Under the pieces are notes generated by a model. It made no database searches. It was not told where the DNA came from and was given only the letters and a program-made list of their open reading frames with translations. Shown here piece after piece: positions 38,531 through 50,440 of a DNA stretch of 64,000 nucleotides (positions are counted from its first letter, which is position 1; each line of letters opens with the position of its first letter). Source of the DNA: Boesenbergia rotunda (lineage: Eukaryota > Streptophyta > Magnoliopsida > Zingiberales > Zingiberaceae); assembly GCA_024364735.1 (NCBI GenBank), contig JAGFNQ010004007.1:62001-126000 (forward strand). The letters are read 5' to 3'. The translations under genes were made by a program, and so were the position numbers.

Positions 38531-39487
38531 ACGTAAGCTAGACCGAAATCAGTTATATAAACCCATATTAATTATTAATCAACACAATTTCTCTCTCTTA
38601 ATTCTCCTCCATTGCTATAGAAAAATTTTAAAATGAAAATTTTAACTTTGTCTCTTTGATCGTTAAAATTAAAGTATTGTATGAAAAATCATTATAATTT
38701 AAAAGTGCATGACATATGCATGATTCATCATGTATCATTTTTTTATAAAATAAAAATATTTAGACACCTCTATATTATCAAACATTACTTAATTCATTTT
38801 TCTCACATATAATAATAATATTTTATGCTTCCGAATATGTATCAAAATAATTAAGTGAAGAAATACAAGAGTGACCAAAAAAATTTCACGAAATTAGTTT
38901 AAAAAATTAAGTAGATAACAGGTAGATAACAGTTGAATTTGAACGATGAATTCGATTCTATAAAAAAATTTTATTGATGAGTAAATTAAAAAAATATACA
39001 TAAAAGTCTATCTTAATAATTAATATTTTCAAAATTACTATCTATTAAAGAGAATTTTTTTTATAATACATCGCAAAAAATTACGATTACATCAATTATA
39101 AATATTTTTTAAGAAATTAGTTTAGATTACTACGGTGTGGTGCTGGACTGAAAATTCTATTGCTTAAATTACATAATATTACTTACGAATTTAGCAAATT
39201 ATTTTTGGCATTTTAAAATAATAAATTTTAAATTTTCATTAATAATGGTTCTGTTAACAATTAGTTTCGAACGGCAATGGATTTGATCCAACACGAATGA
39301 GCCCGCTCCGAATTTTCAAGATCAGATTTTAACGGGTCGAAGTCCAATAAGAGGTATTTTAAACCATGGTCCTTTCTTTAGCATCAAGCCACCTCTCTTT
39401 CTCTCCTCTCTCTGTTTCTCTCTCTCTTGAGCGAGGATCGAAAGCGCCGTCTTATTCTCGATCTCGATCTATCGGGGAAGGAAGAAG
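38531..39487 (+). other. RPT4 upstream region and 5' leader
   Basis: AT-rich DNA up to about 39380, then a CT-rich leader (39390-39430, CTCTCTTTCTCTCC type) just before the ATG. CT-rich leaders are common in plant housekeeping genes. No clear TATA box chosen. Confidence 0.6.
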
Positions 39488-42400
39488 ATGGTAGACGCCT
39501 CAGACGACGCCACTCGTCGCCGGAACGCGATGGCCGATTACCGCAAAAAGCTCCTCCAGCACAAGGAGCTAGAATCCAGGACGCGGACGCGTGTGTATTT
39601 CTATCTTTTTCTTCTACTACGTTCTCTTTTAATCCTCGTTTCACTTCGATTCGGTATGATGAATCATTTCTTGTTGGGATGCAAGTTATCGTTTTGATCT
39701 TAGTCTGTTTTTCCTAGGCTGCTTTAATCGCAAGTTATATTTCCTGACGGCTAAACATAAAAATTGGAAAAAAAAACGAATTTGATGCTAGAATTCGTAC
39801 GAAGAAAGAAATCTAGAGGTTTAAGTTCGGTTGTGGATTCATTTTCTCCCGCTGAGATATCTTTCGGTGAATGTATTTGAATATTCTACCGAGGAACCTG
39901 ATATTAGGGATGAAACAATCGCTAAATTTAGTTGTGCCATAGAAGAACTGCTGAAGACTCACAAAATGGATTTGAGATTTTATGATCTCTTGGAAGAGGG
40001 CATAATACACACTATTCAGGGAAACAAGTCTGTTCGCACAAGTAGGTTTAAGTCATACATAATCTTTCGGGGAAAAGCGGCTACTTGGACGTCCATAAGT
40101 TTAAGGACTGTTGAATATCAGAATGGACGTATGAAGATTCAAGAAGACAAGTCAAATTTGTTTGAGGTTTAGGAAATTTTGTTGGCTAGGGAAAGGTTCC
40201 ATGTTATATCATAAGCCTGCAAGATCTCAGGAGTTATGGCTGATTTGTTGCATAGAAAAGTTTAGGCAAGTGGTTATGCCACTTGTTGAAAATCAATAAC
40301 AAATAATTATCTTTCTCACATGTAAGAAAAACTTTTACAAGAACCTCTGACATTATTTTTTGAACTATATCTCACTTATGCAAAGGATCAGAACTGAAAA
40401 TACAATATAGCATATAGTTTACAATAGGAATTCTCATATGCTTATTTGTTCCAGTTAATCTTGACAAAGCTAGTGCTTACTAATTTTTTCATTATTCTGA
40501 TGAGCAAGTATAGTGAAAAATGTTGGATTTGCCTTAATTGGAGTCTGTCCACAAGCGCCGATTCATCCTTTCTCTTTTAGATTCTTGTAGCACCTATGAC
40601 CTACTTGTCTAAGTTGGATGAAGCGGATGCATGCCAGTGCAATTTTATTCTTGTGAAGAGATAGGTAGAATACCAGACTTTTTTTTGGGTACTTCCTATG
40701 TAAATCAGGCTTATTTATATGCCTCCCCCACTTTTTATACCAACAATGATTATTATGGCTCGTCATACCTGTTCAGCGTAGAGGTTGAGTTGCTTTAAAG
40801 CCCTTTGGCTATATTAATGCAGTCAAACTTAAAACTTTTCTCATTGCAATAATTTTTATTGAGTTTTTTTTTTGGGTTTCAAAATCAATGAAGTTAGCAC
40901 TTTGGATAAGGAAAAAAGCTTTTAGCTGGATTTTGGAAATGTGATAGGGCCCCAAGCTGATATCCTGAAACAACATGTATAAGAATCACAATGCTCATAT
41001 TTAATTACATTGTCAAATGCAAACTCACATTTTGTACACCGCATTTCTCATGTGTTCATGTTTTGGTTTTAGTGAACAAAGGGTGTCGTTCGGCCTTATA
41101 GTATGTCACTAGAAGCGACTTCTAACTCTGCTTGTTTTAGAATACATATGATGGTGTTGAAACAACCAAGGGCCACATATATCACTCGTTCAATAAAATC
41201 TTGTAGGATTATCAAAAAAAAAATTCATGCCTACTAAATTTTGCTCTTTGGGATTGAATTCTTAACTGTTTACTGTTACCATCTGGTAACGATTGTGGTA
41301 CTGTAATGAATTCTTGTTACATCATAATGCAGTAAGGGAGACTGTGAAGACCACAAAGAAGGAATTCAGTAAAACTGAAGATGATCTGAAGTCTCTCCAA
41401 AGTGTTGGACAAATAATTGGAGAAGTTCTTAGGCCACTTGATAATGAGCGTTGTGAGTATAAACCAATTACCCTTTTTGTATCATATATTATATTGTTGC
41501 CAACAGTTTTCTTTTTCATTTATTTTCTTAAATACAAACCAGAGTGGACAATTTTGGTGTCTTTTATGGCCCTTTTTTTTATTTTCCAGAAAGTCTCTAT
41601 CCTATTTATTGTTTGCATATCCTTAAATATATTGTATTTGCATTTGTAGTTGTAGCATGTATTACATGTGATTTGAATTGTAGAGATCTGGATGATTAGT
41701 TAAGTCAAAACTTTCTGTTTCTTAGCTCTCACCCAAATGAGCTAAATCTAAGTCCGAGGGCTCTGAGTTTCTTATTCTTTCTTTGCACCAATTGTGATTG
41801 CCTACGATTGATTGTAAATCCTTGTCAGTCTTGTTTTTTATTAATGAATGTTTAGTTGGCCAATTAGGGTTTTTTTTATGAAGGGTAAAAAAGTTGTTAT
41901 TTAAAGTGGTTTGTTTGATCAAACAATCAAACATTTAATCATTTAAGCCTGCAACGAGCTATATAATGGCTTGAAGAGATTTGAGAAGCTTAAGCTCTAG
42001 ATCATTGATTTTCTTTTTTATGTTGTAGTCATTGTTAAGGCAAGCAGTGGGCCTAGGTATGTTGTTGGCTGCAGGAGCAAAGTAGACAAGGAGAAGCTGA
42101 CAGCTGGAACTAGGGTTGTTCTCGACATGACTACTCTTACCATTATGCGTGCCCTTCCACGAGAGGTTGGTTATGCATGTTTGAACTTTATTTAGGCAGT
42201 AGTATCTGGAGAACCGTCATTCTATTTCTTGTGATGCACCTTGAAGGGAAAATATAAAACCTTCCCTTTTACTCTTGCAGGTTGATCCTGTTGTGCATAA
42301 CATGCTTCATGAAGATCCTGGAAATGTTAGCTATTCTGCTGTAGGTGGACTATCTGATCAAATAAGGGAACTGAGAGAGTCAATTGAGTTGCCTCTTATG

Positions 42401-43756
42401 AATCCTGAACTTTTCCTTAGAGTAGGAATTAAGCCTCCAAAGGTTAGTTTGGTAGCATAAAATTTGAATAAGTTTCTTCTTGTGTTATAACCGAATCTTG
42501 TGATTTTTCTCTCCAGTTAATTGACCTTGTGAAGGGATAGAACTGTGTCTATTTTACTGTTATGTTATCTTATTGCCTCTTTTTAAGATTACATTAGTAA
42601 TGCAGGGAGTCCTACTGTATGGTCCTCCAGGAACTGGGAAGACATTGCTGGCCAGAGCAATTGCTAGTAATATAGATGCAAACTTTTTGAAGGTTTGTTG
42701 TTGTTTATAATTTAAGAGAATTTGGTAACTTCTCTTTCCAAAATAGTAACCTTTTTCTATTCATAGGTTGTATCAAGTGCTATAATTGACAAATATATAG
42801 GTGAAAGTGCAAGATTGATAAGGGAAATGTTTAGCTATGCACGTGAACATCAAGTATACATCTTTCTCAGCCCCTTCTACATTCTATGTTTGGTTTAATA
42901 TGTTTTGGTTAACTCAGCGAAATGATAATAAGCCTTTTTTCCGCATATGAAAGAATCTTATCCTGCATAAGGGCATTGGCATTTATTAATCCGTGGATGT
43001 ATTCTCAGCCTTGCATTATTTTTATGGATGAAATTGATGCAATTGGAGGACGTCGGTTCAGTGAGGGAACCAGTGCCGATCGTGAGATTCAACGAACCCT
43101 TATGGAATTGCTCAATCAACTAGATGGATTTGATCAATTAGGGAAGGTAAACTTCATAATGTCCGTGACTACTTTTTAGTGCTCGCAATTTCCTCTTGAC
43201 GGGGTTTTTACTAAATTTATATTATTAAGATTGATGCACAGTTAATATTTGTAGCACAATAAGAATATTTCTTGACTATAGCTTTTTTTGGAAACATGGT
43301 ACTTAGAGATGGACTTTAACTTGCTCCACAAAGACAGAATCATTTGAGATTATTATGTGGTGCTTGACTCCTTTGCAAGTAGATTAATTTATTTCTCCTT
43401 ACTTGTAGGCTTCAGTATAGTCATTTGAAACAAACACTTATTGCATTTTGCTTTTATAAATTGCAATCTGTTAAATTACTGCCTTCTTAAACTGTCACTA
43501 AAAGAGTGTGGGTGTTGTTCTTGGTTTTAATTTCATACTCCGCTTGAACTTTAGGTTTCTTTCCCATCATTAACTTCCTCTGATAGAAGTGATTGACCCA
43601 TGAGGGTGTACTACAGTTCGAAGAAAACCCTCCCTCGCAGCAAATATCTAGGAACAAAGGCCTCTGTGGTTACTATGATAAACAGGCTGGGAGATTGTTC
43701 CATCTATCATCAATTTGTGCTGTTGCTAAAAGATTGGAGTCTGTCTGAGTTCACAA

Positions 43757-43788
<32 letters not shown>

Positions 43789-46510
43789 TCTTCAATGTTT
43801 TTTGATCCTTCTAAAGATTGAGTTCACAGTAGCTGTAGCAGATAGTCACCAATTACCCTAAACCATCAAGTCTCCATAAAGTTAATAGAAGATTGGACCA
43901 TGAACAATCATTTTCCTCTCTCAAAGGAAGATATAAGATTCATTGCTATAGCTAGTAAGAAGAGGCCTCAAGAGAAATTTATGTTCGTTATTATTCCTCT
44001 TTGTGTGGTGCTATAAGTGGCCAAGTGGGCGACAACATCCTGATAATTCATCTTCTTTGATAATATGCAGTATATTATATGATTAATTCATTTTTTTCTA
44101 ACAAGTTACATTCTGTTGAGTTCAGTTGATAATGTTGAACAAGCCTCCAATGAATCCTATATATGGAATCAGCATGAAACAAATTGACATGTATTTGTGC
44201 CCGATGACATTTCAGATTTTAGTGAAGATGATTAACTTGATGTGTGAAGTGTATCAATTTGCACTTGTGTAGGAAATATGTAACAAGTTTAGGTTTCTGT
44301 AAAATATAAATAAAATCGTCTCCATGGTATACACATGAGCCAATGCACTCATTTGCAGGCAAAAAGTTGTTTTTAGTGCAGTAGCATTATAGAAAAAAAA
44401 GTACTTCTATATGTTCATGTGAAAGCCTTAGCGAAGAATCAGTTACTTCAATGTTGATTGATTAGGGTGATTATGTTCCTCAGAATCATTTTTTTTCCTA
44501 ATGGTGTTAGGTTAAAATGATTATGGCGACAAATCGACCTGATGTTCTGGATCCAGCTCTTCTTCGACCTGGCCGGCTGGATAGAAAAATTGAGATCCCA
44601 TTACCAAATGAACAGGCGAGGATGGAAGTTCTCAAGATCCATGCTGCTAGTATAGCAAAACATGGTGAGATTGACTATGAGGCAGTTGTAAAACTTGCTG
44701 AGGTAATTATACTCTCAATAATTGATGCCGTATTATGACCATAAGCAAAGTACTTTTCCTGTCTACTGTGTCTCTGCATTAACCAAAATCTATGTTTCAT
44801 GAGTGAACTTCCATTTTTTTAGGGGTTTAATGGAGCAGATCTCCGGAATGTATGTACAGAGGCTGGTATGTCAGCTATTAGAGCAGAACGTGACTATGTT
44901 ATCCATGAAGACTTCATGAAAGTAAGTTATCCTTGTGAAAATTTAGGGTCTTGGTATGAGAAAGTGGAAAACCAGGACAGTTTTAGTGATATACCCCTGC
45001 TACCTGCATAAATTTTATCAATAATTTTAATGACATATTAGTTATGAATGCCTAGTTAATGGTACTCATAATCACATGGTTAAAGTATAGCTTTTCTTTG
45101 CTAGCGGAAATCTATTTTCGTATTGTTCGGGCACATGACTATTGGATTTCTTGCCCTTCTGCTTAGAGATTGCTTCGTTTTAATATATATCCAACAGTAT
45201 GATAAATGATAAAAGTCACTCTAAAGAGTACTTTGATTTTGCACATTGAGGCTGTCTCTATTTGAGGGAAGTTAGCCAAGTGAAGGAAAGGAGGGAGAAA
45301 ATAGCCGAAATCTCGTCTATTTACTATGTGTTGAAGAAAAGAAATAAGCAATAAGGCTCTTTTGGTTACCTCCAAACGTGAAGAAAGAGAGGAAGAAGGT
45401 AAAAGTGGTGAAGATCCTAATTTGATCCGGCATATCCCAAGAATGACAAGATTGAAGAGTTAGTTCTATCAAGTTTTCTCATTTTCCTCCTATTTCAGAT
45501 AGACTAAGTAAAGAAAATCCTCTGCTCTCCCTTCCTTATTACTGTTTTTTTTTCCTTTCTTTTCCCTTTCCTCTGATCAAGAAGATATACCCATGCCCTG
45601 AACTATGCATACCCCTGTGGCGGGGAAAGGAAAAGAGAGCCTAACTAGGTAAGAATTCGGGAAGAAGGAGCTCCTTTGCCTTTCTGCAGAGTGAGTTTGG
45701 TGCAAAATTGTGGGCTACTCATTGCTGAATTGCGATGATAGATAAGGCTGCAGGTGGCTGATGTGGTTGTTGAGGGGATTGAGGTTGGTGGGCGAGGTCA
45801 TTGGTGGCAGACAAGGTCATGAGCAGTGCCAAAGTCTCAAGTAGTGTGGAGTTAGTGTGAGGGTGAGATTGGCAACGAAGACAAAGGATCATCTCGACAT
45901 TTCATATTTTCTTCCCTCTCCTTTTTCCTTTACCTAGTTAAACAGGGTCGCTGGATTTATTTTCCTTTCCTCTTTTCTTTTCCCTCCCTTCACGACAGGC
46001 AAACACAGTCACAAATTCATTGTCTGAGCACTTACAAAATTTGGCTGCCTCTGCATAAAAATGAGCTTGCATTTTAAAGTATAATTAACTTGACATCTTA
46101 TCTATTCCTTGAGGCTTCTAAATTTGAAAAGTTCCATGCATCTCCCCTTTTCCCTTTCCCCTTTCCTGTCTTGCGAAGTTGCTCCAGAAACACGATGATG
46201 AAATTTCTTCTCGAGGAATATTGTCAACGTTTCTGCTCTTTCATCGTGTCTCTACTGACATAATTGCTATGTTTATATGAACTGGAAGTCTGGAACATCT
46301 GCTGTTTCATTCCTTGTGTTTTCTTCATATTACAGCCGTTGCTTGTTTGCTTATCAATAATATTATTTTCCTCTGCCTTGACCTCATCCATCCAAACTAA
46401 CATGCAATCTCTACGGTGTATGTTTTTTTTTTCAGGCCGTCAGGAAACTGAACGAAGCTAAGAAGCTGGAATCGAGTGCTCACTATAATGCAGATTTCGG
46501 CAAGGATTAA
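39488..46510 (+). CDS. RPT4: 26S proteasome regulatory particle AAA-ATPase RPT4 (S10B), 10 exons, complete
   Basis: Exons: 39488-39590, 41333-41452, 42029-42165, 42281-42442, 42606-42692, 42767-42853, 43009-43146, 44511-44702, 44823-44921, 46436-46510. They sum to 1200 bases, 399 codons plus TAA, the usual RPT4 length. The protein is one of six ATPases in the base ring that unfold substrates and feed them into the 20S core in nucleus and cytosol. Seen in order: coiled-coil start (MVDASDDATRRRNAMADYRK), OB-fold region (VVGCRSKVDKEKL), Walker A GPPGTGKT (180-187), Walker B IIFMDEID (about 235-242) and ATNRPDVLDPALLRPGRLDR with arginine fingers. The end is NADFGKD, without a HbYX tail, as expected for RPT4. 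The codon split by the first intron (C|TA, Leu) fixes an otherwise ambiguous donor. The last intron is long (1.5 kb). No lesions. Confidence 0.97.
39591..41332 (+). other. First RPT4 intron, 1.7 kb
   Basis: AT-rich. An open stretch near 39831-40172 has a plausible composition (...DETIAKFSCAIEELLKTHKM...) but no family I recognise and no splice support, so it is not called. Confidence 0.6.
43147..44510 (+). other. RPT4 intron 7, 1.4 kb
   Basis: Intron between the exons ending DQLGK and starting VKMIMATNRP. It holds an AGT trinucleotide run at about 43757-43788 and nothing else recognisable. Confidence 0.75.
43757..43788. repeat. (AGT)n microsatellite
   Basis: About ten uninterrupted AGT units in an RPT4 intron. 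Confidence 0.9.
44922..46435 (+). other. Last RPT4 intron, 1.5 kb
   Basis: Contains pyrimidine-rich stretches (TTTCCTTTTCCC types near 45545-45570, 45910-45990 and 46145-46165) and no gene. Confidence 0.7.
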
Positions 46511-47287
46511 GTTGTCTGATGTATTAAGTATACATGTCTTACATCTTAAAAGTTATCTACTCTATTTGTCTATTCAAAGTCATTAGAATTTTAGCTGTTT
46601 CTTTCCTTTCTCCGTTGTCGTGTTTGCTTTATTTTGGTAACTTTGACAACAATTAGCCTGATCAACCGAGCTCATTTGCTAGATGTGTCTTTTGAAATTA
46701 AAAAAGATCGTTCCATAGCATTTTAAATGAGTTTGTTTGCAATGTGTTCTGTTAATGCTTCTTTGGATTCTATGATGTTTCAAGTACATTTTGATAAAAA
46801 ACTATTTTGACACATTTTGATAAAAGCTATTTTGACAACTTTTAAAACTTCAGAATTGTACTAAATGTGTATTATTGTACTCTTAGAGTTCCTTTGAATT
46901 TATTCATATTTAATTTGAGCTCTTAACGACAATCAATCACTTTTGACTTTAAAAGTTTGATTGATCAATTGAATTTATCTCTAGTTGATTGAAGTTACTT
47001 CCAATAAACTCATCGTTTTCACTTTCAATCAACTGGCCAATTGACTTGCGGATCAAATGAATCGAGTTAAACAAATGATGCTGAGGTGAGACCGACTGAT
47101 GTATACGATTGCTGAATAACTAAGAATTAATTCAACACCATTTGGTAAAACAATTTGCTTAAAAAGATTAAGCAAATCACAAGAAAAAATATCAGTTAAT
47201 TAACCTGATAAATCCATTATTTATAATCAGAAATCACCAAATAAACTTATAAATCTTTATTCTTAAACTAGTCTCTCATCGATCTAG
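46511..47287. other. Intergenic DNA between convergent RPT4 and peroxidase genes
   Basis: 777 bp, AT-rich, probably holding both 3' UTRs. A short repeated phrase (ACATTTTGATAAAA) occurs twice near 46788-46825. Confidence 0.65.
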
Positions 47288-49037
47288 CTAGCCTGCATTG
47301 ATCTTCCTACAATCGAACCTCACCTCCCCATCACTTCCGGTCAGTGGGCTAATGCTCCCCATCTTGATCATGGACACGGCAAAGTTATTGAAGAATAGGG
47401 TGCCATCGTCGATTGCATACAGATCCATCATCGATATTGCTAGAGGAGAGCTGCTATCAGAGTAGAGTTCTTGGTCGGTCTGGAGGAGGCCTCGTCCATT
47501 CCGAAGGTTGTAGTAGTAGTTGTTATCGAAGGCATCGGGCGTGGTGGGATCGAGATTGTTGAGTGTTGTCCCGATCCCTCCTTGAGGGCAATTCTCTTCT
47601 AGCATCGCTAAGTAGGAGGGATCCAAGCTCGGGTCAGGGCTCAACGTGCCGCTGTAGTTGTAGAGTCGACTGCTGAAGGTTTTGCATTGTGCTCGCCCAA
47701 ATGTATGAGCTCCTTCGATTGTGATAACAAACAATTAGCCCTTGTTTTAGTAATCGTTGCTAATGTTATACAAAAATGATGATAACTTAATCAATTCATC
47801 GTCATGATATAAGAGGATTTACTACTCGTGATAGTCATTGAAAATACTAAATAGAAAGCGTACTTAAGTTCATAGAAGGCGGCCTACCCTGCCAGTAAAT
47901 CAGAAGCACAACTTATGCTCTCTAGAAATATGTTTGTCCCTAAAATTCGAACGTAATCCCCTTATATTCTCTTCTAAATGCTTTACTACTATATCACACT
48001 CATGGGGGTGAATATGTATCACTTCTCTATACCGGAGACCATAATATCTCTCTCTCTATATATAATGACATAAATGTACCTTTAACTCTTTATGCAAGAT
48101 ATATGATCCATTGAGAGACCCTACGTACACAACGAGTCCTTAATTTATTAGAGAATTGATTAACTAATAGAAGCTCATAAAATTCTAATAGCTTCTCTTC
48201 CACCTTCCATGATCTTACCACTTACCTGATAAGGTGACAAGATCGGTGTCATCGAGACCGACTGCGGAGAACTTGGATTGAAGGACATCGAATGGGTCGA
48301 ATGGGCTAGGAAGATTGCTTTCGGCTCCATCCTTGTTAGCTGCGATGCCATCTCTCCTTCCCAGTGGGACGTTCCATGATTGACCTCCTGACTATATATA
48401 TATATATCCATCCATTAATTAATAAGATTAAAGATCAACTATCTCTCTCTATTAATTAATTAGCTAATTAAGGTTACTGAAAAAGTACTGACTAAGGAGA
48501 CAGAAGCTTCAGCTGCCAAAGCGAGGATGTCGGCGCAGGAGACGACCCCGGGGCACACACTCTCGACTTGGCTCTTTATGTCGTCGATCACGTCGAACCC
48601 CCGGAGCGAGTCCTTGTTCGGAGCCGCATCCTTCTCGCTCACGATCGTCTCGCTGTCGTCCAGCAGCACCGACCCGTCGCAACCCTACACAAACCATATT
48701 AACCACGAATGGATGATCGATATATCGTACGTCAGACTGCATGCGCCAGGCCAGAAACAATTAATTAACAATTAATTAATTAATTAGCCTTTAATAATTT
48801 GGTATATACGTCGACAAAGCAGTCGTGGAAGTGGAGCCTGAGGAGGCTCGCCGCCGTCCGGGGATCCAACAGCTGAGCCGGCGAAACGACGCTGCTTACG
48901 AGGCCGGACAAACCAGGGCAGGACTCATCGTAGAAGGAGGTGCTCAACTGGGCATGAGACGTCCAGGAAACAGTGAGCAAAGCTACTGTTACAAGTACAA
49001 TATTTATGCACGAGAAAGAAGAAGAAGAAGAAGACAT
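47288..49037 (-). CDS. Class III (secretory) peroxidase, 4 exons, complete
   Basis: Exons: 49037-48810, 48684-48489, 48387-48226, 47712-47288. They give 1011 bases, 336 codons plus TAG, with the classic three-intron layout. The enzyme is a secreted haem peroxidase (donor:H2O2 oxidoreductase) acting in cell wall or vacuole. Seen: a signal peptide with hydrophobic core INIVLVTVALLTVSW and likely cleavage after Ala29; mature start QLSTSFYDESCP; distal site RLHFHDCF (Arg67, His71); GCDGSVLLDD calcium loop; VSCADILALAAE; NVPLGRRDG; proximal GAHTFGRAQC (His198); DNNYYYNLRNGRGLLQTDQE near the C-terminus. The start at 49037 is preferred because the in-frame ATG at 49079 overlaps the TATA box. The donor of exon 2 is ambiguous; GTCA|GTACTT keeps frame and gives VSLVRGQSW, where most members have a GGPSW-type motif. 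Confidence 0.95.
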
Positions 49038-49079
49038 TTCTCTACTGTGAATTGATGAAGGCAGGCCCTTGGACTGCAT

Positions 49080-49093
49080 TTATATATATAAAG
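49080..49093 (-). promoter_or_regulatory. TATA box of the peroxidase gene
   Basis: On the minus strand TTTATATATATAAA ends about 43 bases before the chosen ATG, leaving room for a short leader. Confidence 0.7.
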
Positions 49094-50175
49094 GCTCGAG
49101 CTTGGAGTAGGCTGGAAAATTCTGCAGTTGATTACTCTTGCAACTCTTATTGGCGTGAGAAGCACGAGACTCAAGAAAGAAAGAGATTTAGTGAGGAAAT
49201 TGGGCAAGTGTGGAGCGAAAAAATGATGAAGGATTAAGCACAAATAATGGCTAACTTTTTATCTAGGAGGATTTAAGAGGTCCTAATTGAAAGATTTATA
49301 ATTGATTACTGGATGGAACCATAAAGGTTCAGCTTTAGATCCAAAGATATTGTTTATGGCATTTTCAATGGCTCTGAAAATTTTATTTTTAGGGGTATTT
49401 TTGTCTATTTACATCAAAAATTTTTGGATCTATTTAAATAAGTATTTAATTAATGTTGAGGGATGTTGAGGGATTTCAATCAATCAATTTCAGTTAACTA
49501 AGATGACTTCTATATATTTGTCGATTTCTTATTTCTTCAAAATTTCCATGTGAACAGAACCTCTAGAATAATTGCCTCTAGAATAATTGCTAGTCTGTGT
49601 CACCTATACCGAAAGTTCCTAATTCCTAATTACGTTGGATTACACTGCATCAATGATTAATAAAATATATTAATATGACCCAATTAGTTTCACTGCATCA
49701 GCATCAGAGAAGAACTGAGATCGAGACGTCGAGAAAAATAAGAGATGATCGATACAAGTAGTTATATAAAGAATTGTAATTAGTCAATTCACTATATATG
49801 CCGACTAAAACTCGTTAAGTATCCAAAAATAAATAAATTCTACTTATTCTTAAACTCATTAATTATCCATTAATTTTGATGGTGTGTTGTGGGCCAAGCT
49901 AATTAACCGCGAAATTACATCGCAATTTAATTGTACGTGAAATCATTGTCGCGGTTGAGTAGTGACCGTGAAATTCGAGTTAGACAAGTATGCCGTTTGG
50001 CTAATTCAACCAGTTCAGCCCCGATTCCACGGCAGCCTGCGTTGACGGTTGAAACGGTCGTCGGGCCAACAAAGAGAAGAGAGACAAACGCGTGTGACTT
50101 AGGTATTCCTGATTTATTAAATAAAAAGAAAATTTGGATCACATAAATCTATGTGTGTGGTATATAAAATCTTTT
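49094..50175. other. Peroxidase upstream region, copy 1 of a diverged duplication
   Basis: No gene. Phrases here recur in order at 51330-52050: GAGGAAATTGGGCAAG (49195), ACGTTGGATTACACTGCA (49632), AGAGATGATCGATAC (49741), GATGGTGTGTTGTGGGCCAAG (49879). Confidence 0.65.
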
Positions 50176-50193
50176 GTATTTCATATTTTACTA

Positions 50194-50422
50194 TTTCAAA
50201 AAGGTTGGAACCGCCAACCCAGCGGCCCCCTGGTCTCTGCCCCACAAGTGTCCAGAGGGGGTAAATCACGGTGAATGCTGGGCAGGCCAAGACACCCAGG
50301 CGCGAGGGATTTTTTAAAACAGCAGCCGAGGTTTCACCCCTCGTTCATACTGTCGACCCTCGAACCCACGACCTCCATTTCAAGTGCGAGTGTCTTAACC
50401 AGCTGATCCAGCCCGTGGGGGC
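50194..50422 (-). mobile_element. tRNA-derived SINE
   Basis: 229 bp flanked by a perfect 18-bp direct repeat, GTATTTCATATTTTACTA (50176-50193 and 50423-50440). On the minus strand the 5' part carries pol III promoter boxes: A-box-like GGATCAGCTGGTTAAGAC (50409-50392) and B-box GGGTTCGAGGGTCGAC (50367-50352), 25 bases apart. The 3' end is CCTTTTTGAAA, a short T/A tail. No protein is encoded, as expected for a SINE. Confidence 0.9.
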
Positions 50423-50440
50423 GTATTTCATATTTTACTA

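Noticed and set aside
39831..40172. Open frame in the first RPT4 intron as a nested gene
   Set aside because: No recognisable domain, no promoter or splice support, and it lies within an intron of an intact gene.
49038..49079. Upstream ATG at 49079 as the peroxidase start
   Set aside because: It overlaps the TATA box and would place 14 extra polar residues before the signal peptide; the Met at 49037 gives a normal signal peptide.
50352..50409. Functional tRNA gene on the minus strand
   Set aside because: A and B boxes are present but the sequence does not fold to a full cloverleaf by eye and is flanked by an 18-bp target duplication, so it is a SINE.
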